NCBI RefSeq assembly: GCF_001039355.2
Contig: NW_019775070.1
Location: 1-41,778 of the forward strand
DNA from: Lingula anatina
Taxonomy: Eukaryota; Brachiopoda; Lingulata; Lingulida; Lingulidae
Length of the DNA: 41,778 nucleotides
Direction: 5' to 3'
Under the pieces are notes generated by a model, which was given only the letters and a program-made list of their open reading frames with translations, ran no database searches and was not told where the DNA came from. A program made the position numbers and the translations under genes. Shown one piece after another: positions 32,701 to 41,778 of this stretch (its first letter is position 1; each line of letters begins with the position of its first letter).

Positions 32701-35700
32701 ATATGTTGAGGTTATTAAAGAGCGTGTGAAAAGGATAAATAATGTGATGAGGCATGATTGCCCCAAAGAACAGTTACAAAGGTCCATAGCTTTTAAGTAA
32801 TGATAGAGTAATCAACTCCAAATTACAGTATTAAACAGCCAAGTAAAGGCATACACATGCCTGTGTAGATGATCCAATGCAATAGTGTGAGAAAACAGTT
32901 TTGGATAGGTTGCATACAACGCCATCTACCTTTTTGATTACTTGGACTTATGTTGTTTTATATATAGGTTCTTTTGAAGACGTGTGGCGTGCCAGACAAG
33001 GCATATTGGCTCTCTTGGTTCTTGTACTGGAGCATACCGTACTTCATCATGATGGTCGTGTTGTCAATACTATTTCTATATGCTGGTTCGTGTGAAGACG
33101 GTGGCAACCTAGGCACTATCATAAACCACTATGTTGTATTTCTGTTCCTCTTGCTATACGCCACATCGACCATTTTATTGTGCTTTGTGTGCAGCTTAGT
33201 TAACTCTACAGGTAAGTGTTACTACACGTGCCATCCTTTTTGAATAAAATAAGTTTTCATGGAAATGAAGTTAGCACATACAGCATTTATTAGATAAAAG
33301 CATTTAAAAATTAATCTTAATTTGCTTCAATTTTACTTCTCTATTTACGATATTAACTTTTTGAATTATTTCTTTTGATAAAAGCTAAACTGTACTTATA
33401 CGCTGACCATTATCTGTGACTAAGATGTTTTTAAAAGAATCCCTGATACTATTCATTTATATATTTTAGGAGTTGTAATACGTATTACATAGGCCATTAT
33501 AATTTTCATTCTTTAAAGTTGCTGCCAAAGCGCTAATTATGGTGGTATACCTTGTCCCCGCCTGTCTAAGCACACTGTTATTTTACGAATTCATGTCGAA
33601 ATCACAGAAACTCGTCATGTGTTTACTGCCAAACTTCGCTCTCAAGATGGGTGTTTTGCAGATCCTTATTTACTGTCGCTCTCCACTGAACGGAGGTAAG
33701 AATAATCGTATATCAACAGCTACGCTATTTTCCAGCCCCGATGCCTTTGTCGTATATAATATCTTATTCTTTTCCTAACTTTTTTTGGAAATGATCAATT
33801 TTCGATGCAGATTCTATAAGCCCGGATATGTGGTTTTCCTTTGCATATAATACCAGTTACAAAATGGGCGTGATGAATTGTCCATGCTGTAATACATATG
33901 TACGCGTGGATCTCAATAATTTCTCCCTATCCATGTAGGCCCCTACCTACTTGCAGGGGAAGGGGGTCATTACAGAAGTGACTTGAACACGATGGTGATT
34001 CAACGATATGCCATTCCTTTTCTTCTGAAAAGTCAAGGAATATATTCTAAATTACATGTTCACGAAGAAATTGCGCACGGGAGTAGGCCCTATCTTAAGT
34101 GGTGCATTTAATACACAATAAAGTCGGGACATTCAATATTGTTCAATACTTTGATCATAGTTTTGAAAAACCAACATGTCATATTATCCCGTGTTCATTT
34201 CAAGCCTTTTCAATGATCGAAACGTATGTTCTGACATATTTAATTTCTCTTTTTATTCTTTATGTTATCTACATGCAGGCCTACGCTGGGATAATATGAT
34301 GCAGCACACGACATTTGGTGACAACTTTTCCATCGGGGAGGTCTTCATTGCCTTTGTCGCGGACATTATGCTATTCATGTTGATAACATGGTATTTCAGC
34401 CAGGTTTCTCCAGGCCCAGGTGGAGTTCCGAAACCGTGGCTGTTTCCTATACAGGCAAATATCCTTGGTATTATTAATGTTAAAGTTATACAAGTAGCTC
34501 TCTTTAGGGCGATGGAAAGTGGTAAATTATTGACGTGACGCTTAGATAAGAAACTCCCATGTTATTTTCTGAACGGTTTTGGATATGGTTAATCATGGGG
34601 TTGATTAAAAAGCTGTTGAAATTTCTAGATATATGCCTTAGATATATAACGGCCTAACGCTCATTGTTTTCTGTTAATCTTTTTAGATTGTTTGTTGAAC
34701 TGATCCTGTAATTTTCATACTGCCCAAGAATATTGAATACAATTCTATCGTATCGTTAACACATTCCAAAAATAACACAACTACAAAATTTTAGTGGCTT
34801 ATGCGGATTGGAAAGAAGCAGAAAGTTGGTCAAGCGCCATTTTCATCAATAAAGCAGGAGGAGGGAAGTGCTACGGAAAGTTTTCAAACTGAACGCCTAC
34901 CATGGATGTCGCTGTTCAGGCTGACAAAAGTATATGTTTTCATTTTCTTTTTACTTTATAAATTTTTACATGTCTATGTATAAATATGTATGTGCTTTCA
35001 TTTTCTTTATACATTACAACTATTTCACTGTGACGTATTCTTAAGTGGTATGGCATGTACCATGGAGCCCAAACAAAAAGGTCTTTGAAACGTATAATGG
35101 GCGGATTTAGTGGAAGAGGGCTTATCCCTTATCCCAGTGTTTCGTTGAAATGACGGATTCATTCCCTTTGCAAAAATGGAGAAAAAATGCATCTTATTTA
35201 TCCCAAATATTCTACGTATCAATCATGCATACTTGAAGTATATATATTGATGCACCTTGAAAGATCTACATTATAGTTGTTAAATACAATCCGAGTTTCG
35301 GCCCCTGGGCCTTCTTCGGGGATTATCAGAAGGCCCAGGGGCCGAAAGCTCGGATTGTATTTAACAACTATAATGTAGATCTTTCAAGGTGCATCAATAT
35401 ATATACTTCTATTTTTATCAAGATCTATACGGTGAATCAACATGAATCATGCATACTGCAACAATGCTCATGAAAGTGCATGTTCCTTATTACTCCATCA
35501 TAAGGTTTACGGAAAGCGAAATGTTGTCAACAATGTGACCCTGGACTTGTTTGAAGGCGAGACACTGGCTCTTTTGGGTGGAAATGCTTCGGGGAAGTCG
35601 ACACTTCTGCAGATGATTACAGGTAGGTGTCACACATTAAGGGATCATGACATAAAGTGTCACCTAATTTTCTTTCTGACTTTGTAGATGGGATAGGTAT

Positions 35701-36286
35701 TGAATTATTGAGAGTACATAATTGAGGTCAGATTTTTTTTTTTTTTTTTTTTGGGGGGGGGGGCAAACTTTCTTTTGACACTGCAATTTTCATAACTTTG
35801 GGATCTCACTTGCATATCTATCTTGACGGTAGGATCTACAAATATAAGAAATAAGGTCTAATGCTGATATAACGCATACTAAAGAATACCACTTGGTTGA
35901 TTTCTTTTGTCTTATTAACTGATTTTTTCAGGTTTGCTCCAGCCTACGTCTGGAAGTATTCACGTGTGCCCCGGCTCAGGACCAAAAGATATCTCAGCCA
36001 TTAGGGATCGTATCGGTCTGTGCAGACAGCAGTCGGCGTTGTTTGATTTTCTCACTGTGGAACAGCATCTGGTGTTTATTGCTAAGGTGATATATTGCAA
36101 ATTGGTACCCGTAAATACAAGCACACTAGAAAACGTATTACGTGTGTGGTTCAGTTATAGAATTCACAACCTATGTGCAACGTTTTACTAAGGGTGGAAG
36201 TATTCAAGATGATACAGTTTTCCTTTGCATCTAATATCCGTGATTTGCCGCGCCAGCTTTCATTACCTGTTGATCTTACCTGTTGA

Positions 36287-36328
<42 letters not shown>

Positions 36329-39300
36329 ACACACACACACACACACACACACAGCCACACACACCCACGCACAGCTATTTAATAGTTCCTTTCTTTTTCA
36401 GTCGTTAAGGTTTTTTTCAAATTATTTTCAGCTACGTCGTATGGAAAGCCAAGACATAAAGGCACAGCTAAACCATCTTCTAGACTTGCTGAATCTAGAA
36501 AACAATCGTTATACAATAGTGACATTTCTCTCCACTGTCTCAAAAAGCGCTCTCTCTTTGGCTTTGGCGCTCATGGGAAACCCAAAGGTAGGTCTTGGGT
36601 GGAAATGACGTCGTCATATGACGTATGGCGCAATAAAATGACGTTGTCACATGACGTAAGGCATTATAAAAATTGCACAGACGTGGATGTTTTTGATCTG
36701 ACATTTGAGAAACAAATGAAGATAGTGAGTATATAATGACGATTTTGCCGGCATTCCATTAGGATTTTTGAGAGTATTCATGAAGTTTTCTGATCAGTTT
36801 ATAAGTCAAATAAATGGGACCTTATCTGTAATAAACCTAATATCCTGTCCAGGATTTTTTTTTTATTATTAACAAGGACGGTCACACACGTACTTCACCA
36901 AGGAGCATGTCAAAAGGTTATATTATTTCAGGTAATAGCCCTAGACGAACCGACTCAAAATATGGACCCGTGCATGCGACAACATGCATGGGAGGCCATT
37001 AACCAGTCTAAGCAAGCAGGTTCTGTGATAATTCTCAGTACACAGAGTATGCAAGAGGCGGAGGCCCTGGCTGACCGCATTGGGGTTCTGCAGAACGGAT
37101 CTCTAGTGGCTTGTGGCACCATGGCAGAGTTGGAGGAAAAATATGGTAAGATGTTGTTAATGTTCACTATGACCTCAAGCGTAGAATATTAATCGGTATG
37201 TGGTTCTGTGTTTGTAAAATGAAGAACACGCATGAGATTTACAATGCAACATACAACGTGACAAACAGTATAGTGTTTACTTCATTCTATTTTATCTTAT
37301 TGCCCTTTATTTCAGAAAGAACGTACGTTTTGCGCTTGGTGAAAACCAATTTTTGTCGATCTGAAACCATTAAGAGAATTATAGAAGACGGTATAGAAGG
37401 TGCACGAGTTATGCCAGAAACAGAGTCCGAAATACGAGTTACATTACCTAGATCTCAAGCGCCGAAGTTTGCAGCAGTTTTCGAGCAATTGGACGAACAA
37501 AAAGCTGCCCTTGGACTGTCTTCGTATGGAGTTAGTCTTGCAACGCTTGATGAAATATTTTTACGGTACTTGAATAATAATTACATTTGTCTGAATTAGT
37601 TCCCACCTTTGAAACCTGCCTGTAATGAACATGATTTTTAAAATTATTTATCGAGTTAGTTTCAAGTGTTCCTGTGTTTGTAAATATTGTAAATTTGTAA
37701 ATATATCTTTTGTATCGAAAAATATTTGTGTGCACTCGTTGAGTCAGATTGCGTTCAGTAGATGTATATCTGTTGTGGAATTTCTTCGTAGAATTGCCAG
37801 AGAATGGGAGATGGAAAGCACCACAACTAGTACCACTTCCGTTGAATTAACACAGAGTGGATACCGGCTTCTCGCGCGTAAGTGTATGGCAAACATGATG
37901 ATGATGATGATGATGATGACGTTGATTAAAATGATGATGATGATAATGATAGTGATGATAGTCGTATTCACAAAATATGACGAAATCTAGAATTTTCTCG
38001 CTGATTGCCACTCGTGGAAGAACTGTGAATGGTGCCAATCATGCGCATTTCTTAAAAAACAGAATGGACAGAAAACAAAAAATATATATACATATATACT
38101 CAGCGTACAGCAATTTATTATTTTTCTGAATTTAATTTATAATTTATCATAGGCAACTTAACCCTGGTAGCTTACGTGGATTTAAGTCAAAGGTGCCCAG
38201 CGTAAGATTTTCTCGCGAAAATCTCGTACCCTGTACTCAACGAATTTCCCCAATGGTTAATGGCGTTTGTAAGACTAACCAACATTAAATCCATCTTTCC
38301 TGACACTCGCCGTAACTCCGTAGAAAATCCTTGAGCGTGGTTTTCTAAATTCCACCATCACTTTCAGTACTCACTTCTGTATTGCGTGTCAGAGTTCGTC
38401 AAGAAGTGATGAATTGGATTATTTTGGCGAAATTAATGCAAGTGCCTTTATCTGTATAAATGTTAAAAAGTATTACTTACCTTTAGATAAGTTCAGTTAG
38501 AAGTGGTTTATGTATTTCAAGTAATATGAAAAAAAAAACGTGTTTAAAATCTTACACTCTGCCACATGAAGATATAATATCGCGCATTTCTCATTTACAA
38601 CTTATTTATGCAACACAACCTTGCTCCGATTTCCCTTAACTTCCGTTCCTCATTTCTCAGGGAAGAAGCTGGTTCGGCGTAAGTTCAAAATACTTCCATT
38701 AGGTTTGGCCCACCTGCTACACGAGTTTTTCAGCATGTTCTGCGTGCATGCACTAGTCTCGTGGCGCAGACGCTGGCTCACGTGCTCCCAACTAATACTA
38801 CTGGTGATCGTCGCTTTGCTGACCTCCTGCAATCCTGAAGCCTTCTCTCAATCCGCTCTGGCTGGCCATATAGCTGATAACAACATAGATCTTCCAATCA
38901 CCATCCACGCAATGATTAATACACCCAAAGATCCTTTCATCGCGACAGTGGCAACTGATGACTCTCCATGGGCAAGGAACATCTCAGGGGTGTACAGAAA
39001 CGTGGTGGCCACGGTGACCAAGTCTCCATCATGGAACCAAACTGTGGATCAATTCTTGCTGGACACTCAACGTAAAATCGACTCGATTCAGTTTGCAAAT
39101 GAGTATATGATTGGAGTAAGCTATGAAATTGACGAAGATGGATGTAACATAAGCACTGGGCTTTACAATGGCTACGCCTATCACAGCATGCCACTAGCTC
39201 TCAACCTTGTCAACAATGCCCTGCTGAGGTACCTTGCCGGAGACGAGTACTCCATATCGGTCAACAACCACCCTTTGCCGTCGTACGATCGCCACATGGA

Positions 39301-40518
39301 TAACGATCTCATGGATGGCGAAGATGACGTCAGTGGAAATGATTCATGGAAGTGGTGGCCCCCTATAATCAATTTGACCTACACGTGCATTTTCCTGTGT
39401 GTTATGTCAGCACTTCTTGGCTCCTTCGCCATCAGCCCGGTTGAAGAACGCACCAACGAGACCAAGCTTCTGCTGTTCGTGTCAGGCTCCACGGGTATGA
39501 CGTACTGGTTGTCTAGGTGTTGCTGGGATATAACGATCTATTCGGTACCTGTCATATCGGTGATTGGCTTGGTATTAGCTGGACAGACATGGCCCTTGTA
39601 CATAGCCGACAGACAACAAGAAACACTAATCATTCTGGTAGTGCTTTTCGGGTGGGCCACTTTACCATTGACCTACTTGCTGTCGTTTAAATTTGACACT
39701 GGTTTGACTGCCTCGAGGTACATCATGATAATGTTTACAACAATAGGTTGGTTCATTTCTTTTTCCATATCTTTTTTTCCACAAACGCGTGTTGGCTCCC
39801 CTTTTTGAGACCCAAATTTATTATGTGTGTAAGCACCCAATCAGTGGAAATTTATAGTTTTTATCAAATATCCCACTTATTATATGAAAGAATCATGATG
39901 CAATTACATTTTACACAGTTCTACTGAGTTTATTAAGAATGTTGCTCTCGTTAAAACTATTTCAAGTCACATACTGTTTTGCAAGCCAAGTCCAAATTTT
40001 CTACATACATTTTTCTTAAGTCAAGCATCTCATATGGACTGTCTTTGTTAAATACTCATTTCACAATTTAAAATCGTAAACATATGCGTATCCGGACATA
40101 TGTCGCTTAAATAAGATTTCCTGTTTTGAAGGCGCCTATTCTATCGTCTTGAAAGTTTTGATCCTCTACATCGTTCCGTACCGACAACTACAAGTGGCGG
40201 AACTGGTGACGTCATTTTCCTACCCGGAAATAACAGATTGGATCTTCACAGTGTTGTTTCCTCCCTTCAACTTGGTCGGCGGGCTGTTGAACTTCTATAT
40301 CAATGATTACAACTCTCGATACTGCCTCCATAGCAACACAACTATGAGCCAAATTCAGTGCAACCTAGGTAAGTACTGAGGGCGGATATATGGTTAATGG
40401 TTGCAAGAGTTAAAGGAATAATAACTCTTCGTTTTGGCCAAAAACTGAATTTTCCTGGAGTAAACAACATACTTACCAATGGTTAATGAATCCATATTTA
40501 CATTCAAAGTTAGTCCCT

Positions 40519-40563
<45 letters not shown>

Positions 40564-41494
40564 CTAAAGAGTTTGTTTTTTGTTATGTTTAATGAACATA
40601 TTTAATGAAAGAACTGTTTTTTTCTAAAGAGTTCGTTTTTTGTTATGTTTAATGAACATATTTAATGAAAGAACTTTAAAATTTTGAGCTTGAATGCACG
40701 AAACTTTGATACCAAAATTTAAGGTTTTAAACAAGCAAATTTTGCACTTTACTGAGAAATAAGTAACAGCATTTTAGATTGGGTATTCTTTGTTATTTAG
40801 GCAGCTGCGTCGAGTGGAATAAAAACCAAACCGCCATTCCCTTAGAAAACAGAACTTTATACTTCTGCATGCCACATGTGAACAACACGCTGTCCTTCCA
40901 GAATCCAGGCTTCGGAAGACACGCCCTCTTTCTCTTCATCCAAGGTTTTGCCTTCCTCGTCATTTTGATCATCGTTGAAACGCATGTGCTCACCACGTGG
41001 TACAAGGTGCGTCAAACAAAAGGCTTTCGGACCTCTATCTCAAGCGAGACGTTTCAATACTCATACGGAAGCACCAGTCGCTCTAATATGACCAATACAC
41101 TCAAAAGCGAACAAAGTAAAATAAAGACTGCCCAGCCCTTTGATAAGGGTCCAGTTCAAGTGTCAATACGTAAGGGTGAGTCATCTTCGCTACTCGTTCT
41201 ATTCATACTCCAGTACCTTCTAATATGCTTTGTCGTTCTCTCCTTGCTCTGCATAGCGATTAAAAAATCATTTCCTTTTGCCATTGTAGTTTTAATATCT
41301 GGATTATTATATGGCACAAATTATAACCATACAAATGAGTACCAAGTTTTTTTTCAGGCGAAGCCATTGGAATACTTGGCCTTGATGACCGCGGCAAAGA
41401 AACCCTGTTCAGGATGCTCACGGGTGATGTGCTGCCATCTGACGGCACATCATTCCTGGAAGGTGTGACCTTTGACAGTTATAATGGAAAACAG
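29430..41494 (+). CDS. Gene C: ABCA-subfamily (ABCA3-like) transporter, 17 exons, 3' end outside window
   Basis: Exons: 29430-29769, 30095-30319, 32250-32518, 32968-33211, 33519-33695, 34279-34454, 34795-34929, 35505-35622, 35932-36086, 36432-36587, 36932-37145, 37316-37565, 37819-37877, 38661-39746, 40132-40368, 40801-41175, 41358-41494. They join in frame to 4353 nt (1451 residues) and end in phase 0; by comparison with gene B three exons (about 260 residues) remain to the right. Domain order is as in gene B. NBD1: P-loop GGNASGKST (547-555), Q594, signature replaced by LSTVSKSALS (646-655), Walker B ALDEP intact (D670, E671), H-loop Gln703. NBD2: P-loop GLDDRGKET (1413-1421) keeps GK but has Glu for Ser/Thr. 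Exon lengths equal those of gene B except in exons 1, 4, 7, 13, 14, 16 and 17, always differing by multiples of three. Confidence 0.9.
30095..30319 (+). CDS. Gene C exon 2: extracellular loop 1
   Basis: Acceptor TTTTAACCTCAG, donor GTAAGA, 225 nt. Encodes FDLVGGVVFNDESF and GYTIRLRSEP. Confidence 0.88.
30537..32202 (-). mobile_element. Tc1-like DNA transposon relic in intron 2 of gene C
   Basis: Terminal inverted repeats ACAGGGTTACCACTTAATAT (left, from 30538) and its complement (right, to about 32200), flanked by TA. Length 1.66 kb, as expected for Tc1/mariner. It encodes a broken transposase on the minus strand, antisense to gene C. Confidence 0.9.
30856..31780 (-). pseudogene. Tc1-like transposase, DDE type, frameshifted
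   Basis: The C-terminal half is open (31332-30856): WGAFHVGAQN, then the second catalytic Asp in VYQDDCATPHRGRR and the Glu in SPDMNPIENLW, 34 residues apart when the Asp before Cys is used (DD34E). The first Asp, in WNHVVFSDKARYGF, lies in another frame near 31427, and the helix-turn-helix part (PIPRPGCPRITPRRQDR) further up in yet another segment. At least one frameshift separates the parts and no intact start is visible, so it is non-functional. Confidence 0.85.
32250..32518 (+). CDS. Gene C exon 3: end of loop 1, TM2
   Basis: Acceptor CATCTTCAG, donor GTAAGT, 269 nt. Encodes EYDKNGFLAIQDAVDKS and EKETGLK. Confidence 0.9.
32519..32967. other. Gene C intron 3
   Basis: 449 bp; nothing recognised. 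Confidence 0.5.
32968..33211 (+). CDS. Gene C exon 4: TM3-TM4
   Basis: Acceptor TATATATAG, donor GTAAGT. Encodes VLLKTCGVPDKAYWLSWF and two hydrophobic helices. Confidence 0.9.
33519..33695 (+). CDS. Gene C exon 5: TM5
   Basis: Acceptor TTCTTTAAAG, donor GTAAGA, 177 nt. Encodes CLLPNFALKMGVLQIL. Confidence 0.88.
33696..34278. other. Gene C intron 5
   Basis: 583 bp; nothing recognised. Confidence 0.5.
34279..34454 (+). CDS. Gene C exon 6: FGDNFS loop and TM6
   Basis: 176 nt, exactly as in gene B. The donor is GCAAAT (GC-AG) after CCTATACAG. The open frame continues past it, but homology and phase stop here. Confidence 0.85.
34795..34929 (+). CDS. Gene C exon 7: cytosolic linker before NBD1
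   Basis: 135 nt, acceptor AAATTTTAG, donor GTATAT. Encodes WLMRIGKKQK ... PWMSLFRLTK, a Ser/Glu-rich linker that ends in the first strand of NBD1. Confidence 0.82.
35235..35409. mobile_element. Foldback hairpin element in intron 7 of gene C
   Basis: Two arms of about 80 bp (35235-35314 and 35329-35409) are near-perfect complements around a 14-bp loop. The inner part is GC-rich (CGGCCCCTGGGCCTTCT) and the outer part AT-rich. No coding capacity. Confidence 0.9.
35505..35622 (+). CDS. Gene C exon 8: NBD1 A-loop region and P-loop
   Basis: 118 nt, acceptor CCATCATAAG, donor GTAGGT. Encodes VYGKRNVVNN and P-loop GGNASGKST. Confidence 0.9.
35732..35762. repeat. Poly-T / poly-G run in intron 8
   Basis: About 20 T followed by 11 G. 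Confidence 0.9.
35932..36086 (+). CDS. Gene C exon 9: NBD1 Q-loop
   Basis: 155 nt, acceptor TTTTTTCAG, donor GTGATA. Encodes GLCRQQSALFDFLTVEQHL. Confidence 0.9.
36288..36365. repeat. (TC)n(AC)n microsatellite in intron 9
   Basis: CT repeats then CA repeats ahead of the exon 10 acceptor; they may act as a long polypyrimidine stretch. Confidence 0.9.
36432..36587 (+). CDS. Gene C exon 10: NBD1 helical part with lost signature
   Basis: 156 nt, acceptor ATTATTTTCAG, donor GTAGGT. FLSTVSKSALSLALALMGNPK region: the Gly-Gly of LSGG is absent. Confidence 0.9.
36604..36669. repeat. 33-bp duplication with four TGACGT motifs in intron 10
   Basis: Two imperfect 33-bp copies, each with two TGACGT (36606, 36619, 36639, 36652) about 13 bp apart: the CRE half-site type bound by CREB/ATF factors. 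A regulatory role is only a guess. Confidence 0.6.
36932..37145 (+). CDS. Gene C exon 11: NBD1 Walker B, D-loop, H-loop
   Basis: 214 nt, acceptor TATTTCAG, donor GTAAGA. Walker B VIALDEPTQNMDP intact; H-loop LSTQSMQEAEAL with Gln for His. Confidence 0.9.
37316..37565 (+). CDS. Gene C exon 12: regulatory segment after NBD1
   Basis: 250 nt, acceptor TTTATTTCAG, donor GTACTT. Ends LGLSSYGVSLATLDEIFL, a clear ABCA regulatory-domain motif. Confidence 0.88.
37819..37877 (+). CDS. Gene C exon 13: short Thr/Ser-rich linker
   Basis: 59 nt, acceptor ATGGAAAG, donor GTAAGT. Phase 2 in, phase 1 out, exactly as in gene B. Small and diverged, so moderately sure. Confidence 0.7.
37895..37962. repeat. (ATG)n microsatellite in intron 13
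   Basis: Imperfect ATG repeats just after the exon 13 donor; not coding. Confidence 0.9.
37963..38660. other. Rest of gene C intron 13
   Basis: About 700 bp; nothing recognised apart from the acceptor TTTCTCAG. Confidence 0.5.
38661..39746 (+). CDS. Gene C exon 14: TM7, extracellular loop 2, TM8-10
   Basis: 1086 nt. Encodes LVSWRRRWLTCSQLILLV, loop 2 with several Asn sequons, AYHSMPLALNLVNNALL, LLLFVSGSTGMTYWL and RCCWD. Donor GTTGGT is weak, but position and phase match gene B. Confidence 0.93.
39747..40131. other. Gene C intron 14
   Basis: 385 bp; nothing recognised. Confidence 0.5.
40132..40368 (+). CDS. Gene C exon 15: TM11
   Basis: 237 nt, acceptor TGTTTTGAAG, donor GTAAGT. Encodes LFPPFNLVGGLLNF. 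Confidence 0.9.
40520..40563. repeat. Poly-T run in intron 15
   Basis: About 44 T, followed at once by a 60-bp tandem duplication. Confidence 0.95.
40561..40680. repeat. 60-bp tandem duplication
   Basis: Two copies beginning TTTCTAAAGAGTT, nearly identical (one T/C difference and a few end changes). Confidence 0.95.
40801..41175 (+). CDS. Gene C exon 16: TM12 and link to NBD2
   Basis: 375 nt, acceptor TTATTTAG, donor GTGAGT. Ends QVSIRKG, which joins the P-loop strand directly; no A-loop segment, as in gene B. Confidence 0.9.
41358..41494 (+). CDS. Gene C exon 17: NBD2 start with altered P-loop
   Basis: 137 nt, acceptor TTTTTTTCAG, donor GTTTGT. GEAIGILGLDDRGKETLF then FRMLTGD. The Lys is kept but the next Ser/Thr is Glu. 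Confidence 0.9.
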
Positions 41495-41573
41495 GTTTGT
41501 GCAGTCCTCTGAGGACACATGCTTTCAAGTTACGTATTGAAAAACTGATTCCAAAAGATGAAAATATCAGTAT

Positions 41574-41683
41574 GTAGTGATCCGTTAATTAGAACTGAGT
41601 CTTCTAAATTTGCATACATCAGATATATACATATCTGATGTATGCAAATTTAGAAGACTCAGTTCTAATTAACGGATCACTAC
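41574..41683. mobile_element. Perfect 53-bp inverted repeat (hairpin) in intron 17
   Basis: Arms 41574-41626 and 41631-41683 are exact complements at all 53 positions, with a 4-bp loop. No coding capacity; a foldback element or a replication-slippage palindrome. Confidence 0.95.
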
Positions 41684-41778
41684 ACATATATCTCCCTTTT
41701 TTACCAAAAAAAATTAAGAAACTTAATTTTTTTTAAAAAACCTATTTCACTGACACCTGTTTATACACTGTAATTAAT

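Noticed and set aside
34455-34538. Continuation of gene C exon 6 reading frame past 34454
   Set aside because: Exon length and homology with gene B end at the GC donor, and the following linker exon joins in phase.
37895-37962. Poly-Met coding stretch in gene C intron 13
   Set aside because: It is an ATG microsatellite after the exon 13 donor.

Overview
The window is nuclear DNA from an animal. Genes are split into many short exons with GT-AG (and a few GC-AG) introns, the DNA is AT-rich, and it carries a LINE, a Tc1-like element, foldback/MITE-type elements, microsatellites and a 47-bp minisatellite. Dispersed repeats rich in the sequence AAGGTCAAGGTCA and a PAN/Apple-like exon fit a lophotrochozoan, most likely a mollusc; that placement is inference.

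The core is a cluster of three related full-length ABCA-subfamily (ABCA3-like) transporter genes. Gene A is on the minus strand and only its first two coding exons (811 down to 1) are inside the window. Gene B is on the minus strand and complete: 20 coding exons from 20855 down to 3471, which join to 5157 nt, an exact multiple of three, giving 1718 residues plus stop. Gene C is on the plus strand: 17 coding exons from 29430 to 41494 (1451 residues), with the last part of NBD2 beyond the right edge. B and C share every intron position and phase over the 17 comparable exons. A and C are much more alike than either is to B, including about 0.7 kb of 5' non-coding DNA and intron 1, so they look like a recent inverted duplication.

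The joined proteins show the ABCA order: TM1, extracellular loop 1, TM2-6, linker, NBD1, the post-NBD1 regulatory segment, TM7, extracellular loop 2, TM8-12, NBD2. The ATPase motifs are unusual. NBD1 keeps its P-loop and Q-loop but has lost the LSGG signature and the H-loop histidine; NBD2 has lost its P-loop and its first strands (no A-loop) but in gene B keeps signature, Walker B and H-loop. The two worst losses (NBD2 P-loop and NBD1 signature) belong to the same composite ATP site, while all reading frames stay open. This suggests selected asymmetry, possibly an ATP-binding but weakly or non-hydrolysing transporter lineage, rather than pseudogenes.

Region by region: 1-811 gene A start; 812-3470 duplicated upstream DNA, then about 1.8 kb in which I recognise nothing; 3471-20855 gene B with a LINE antisense in intron 8 (about 12.0-15.8 kb), an assembly gap (16471-16705) inside a G/C-rich inverted array in intron 7, and old repeats in introns 2 and 11; 20856-29429 intergenic space between divergent genes B and C, holding an (AT)n tract, a 266-bp MITE, a decayed PAN-domain exon, a poly-T run, the minisatellite (24.4-25.4 kb), a second, open PAN-like exon (26.3-26.6 kb) and GGTCA-rich repeats (26.86-28.57 kb); 29430-41778 gene C with a Tc1-like relic in intron 2 and two very young hairpin elements (introns 7 and 17). 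Introns not listed separately are 170-620 bp long and I see nothing in them beyond splice sites and simple sequence.
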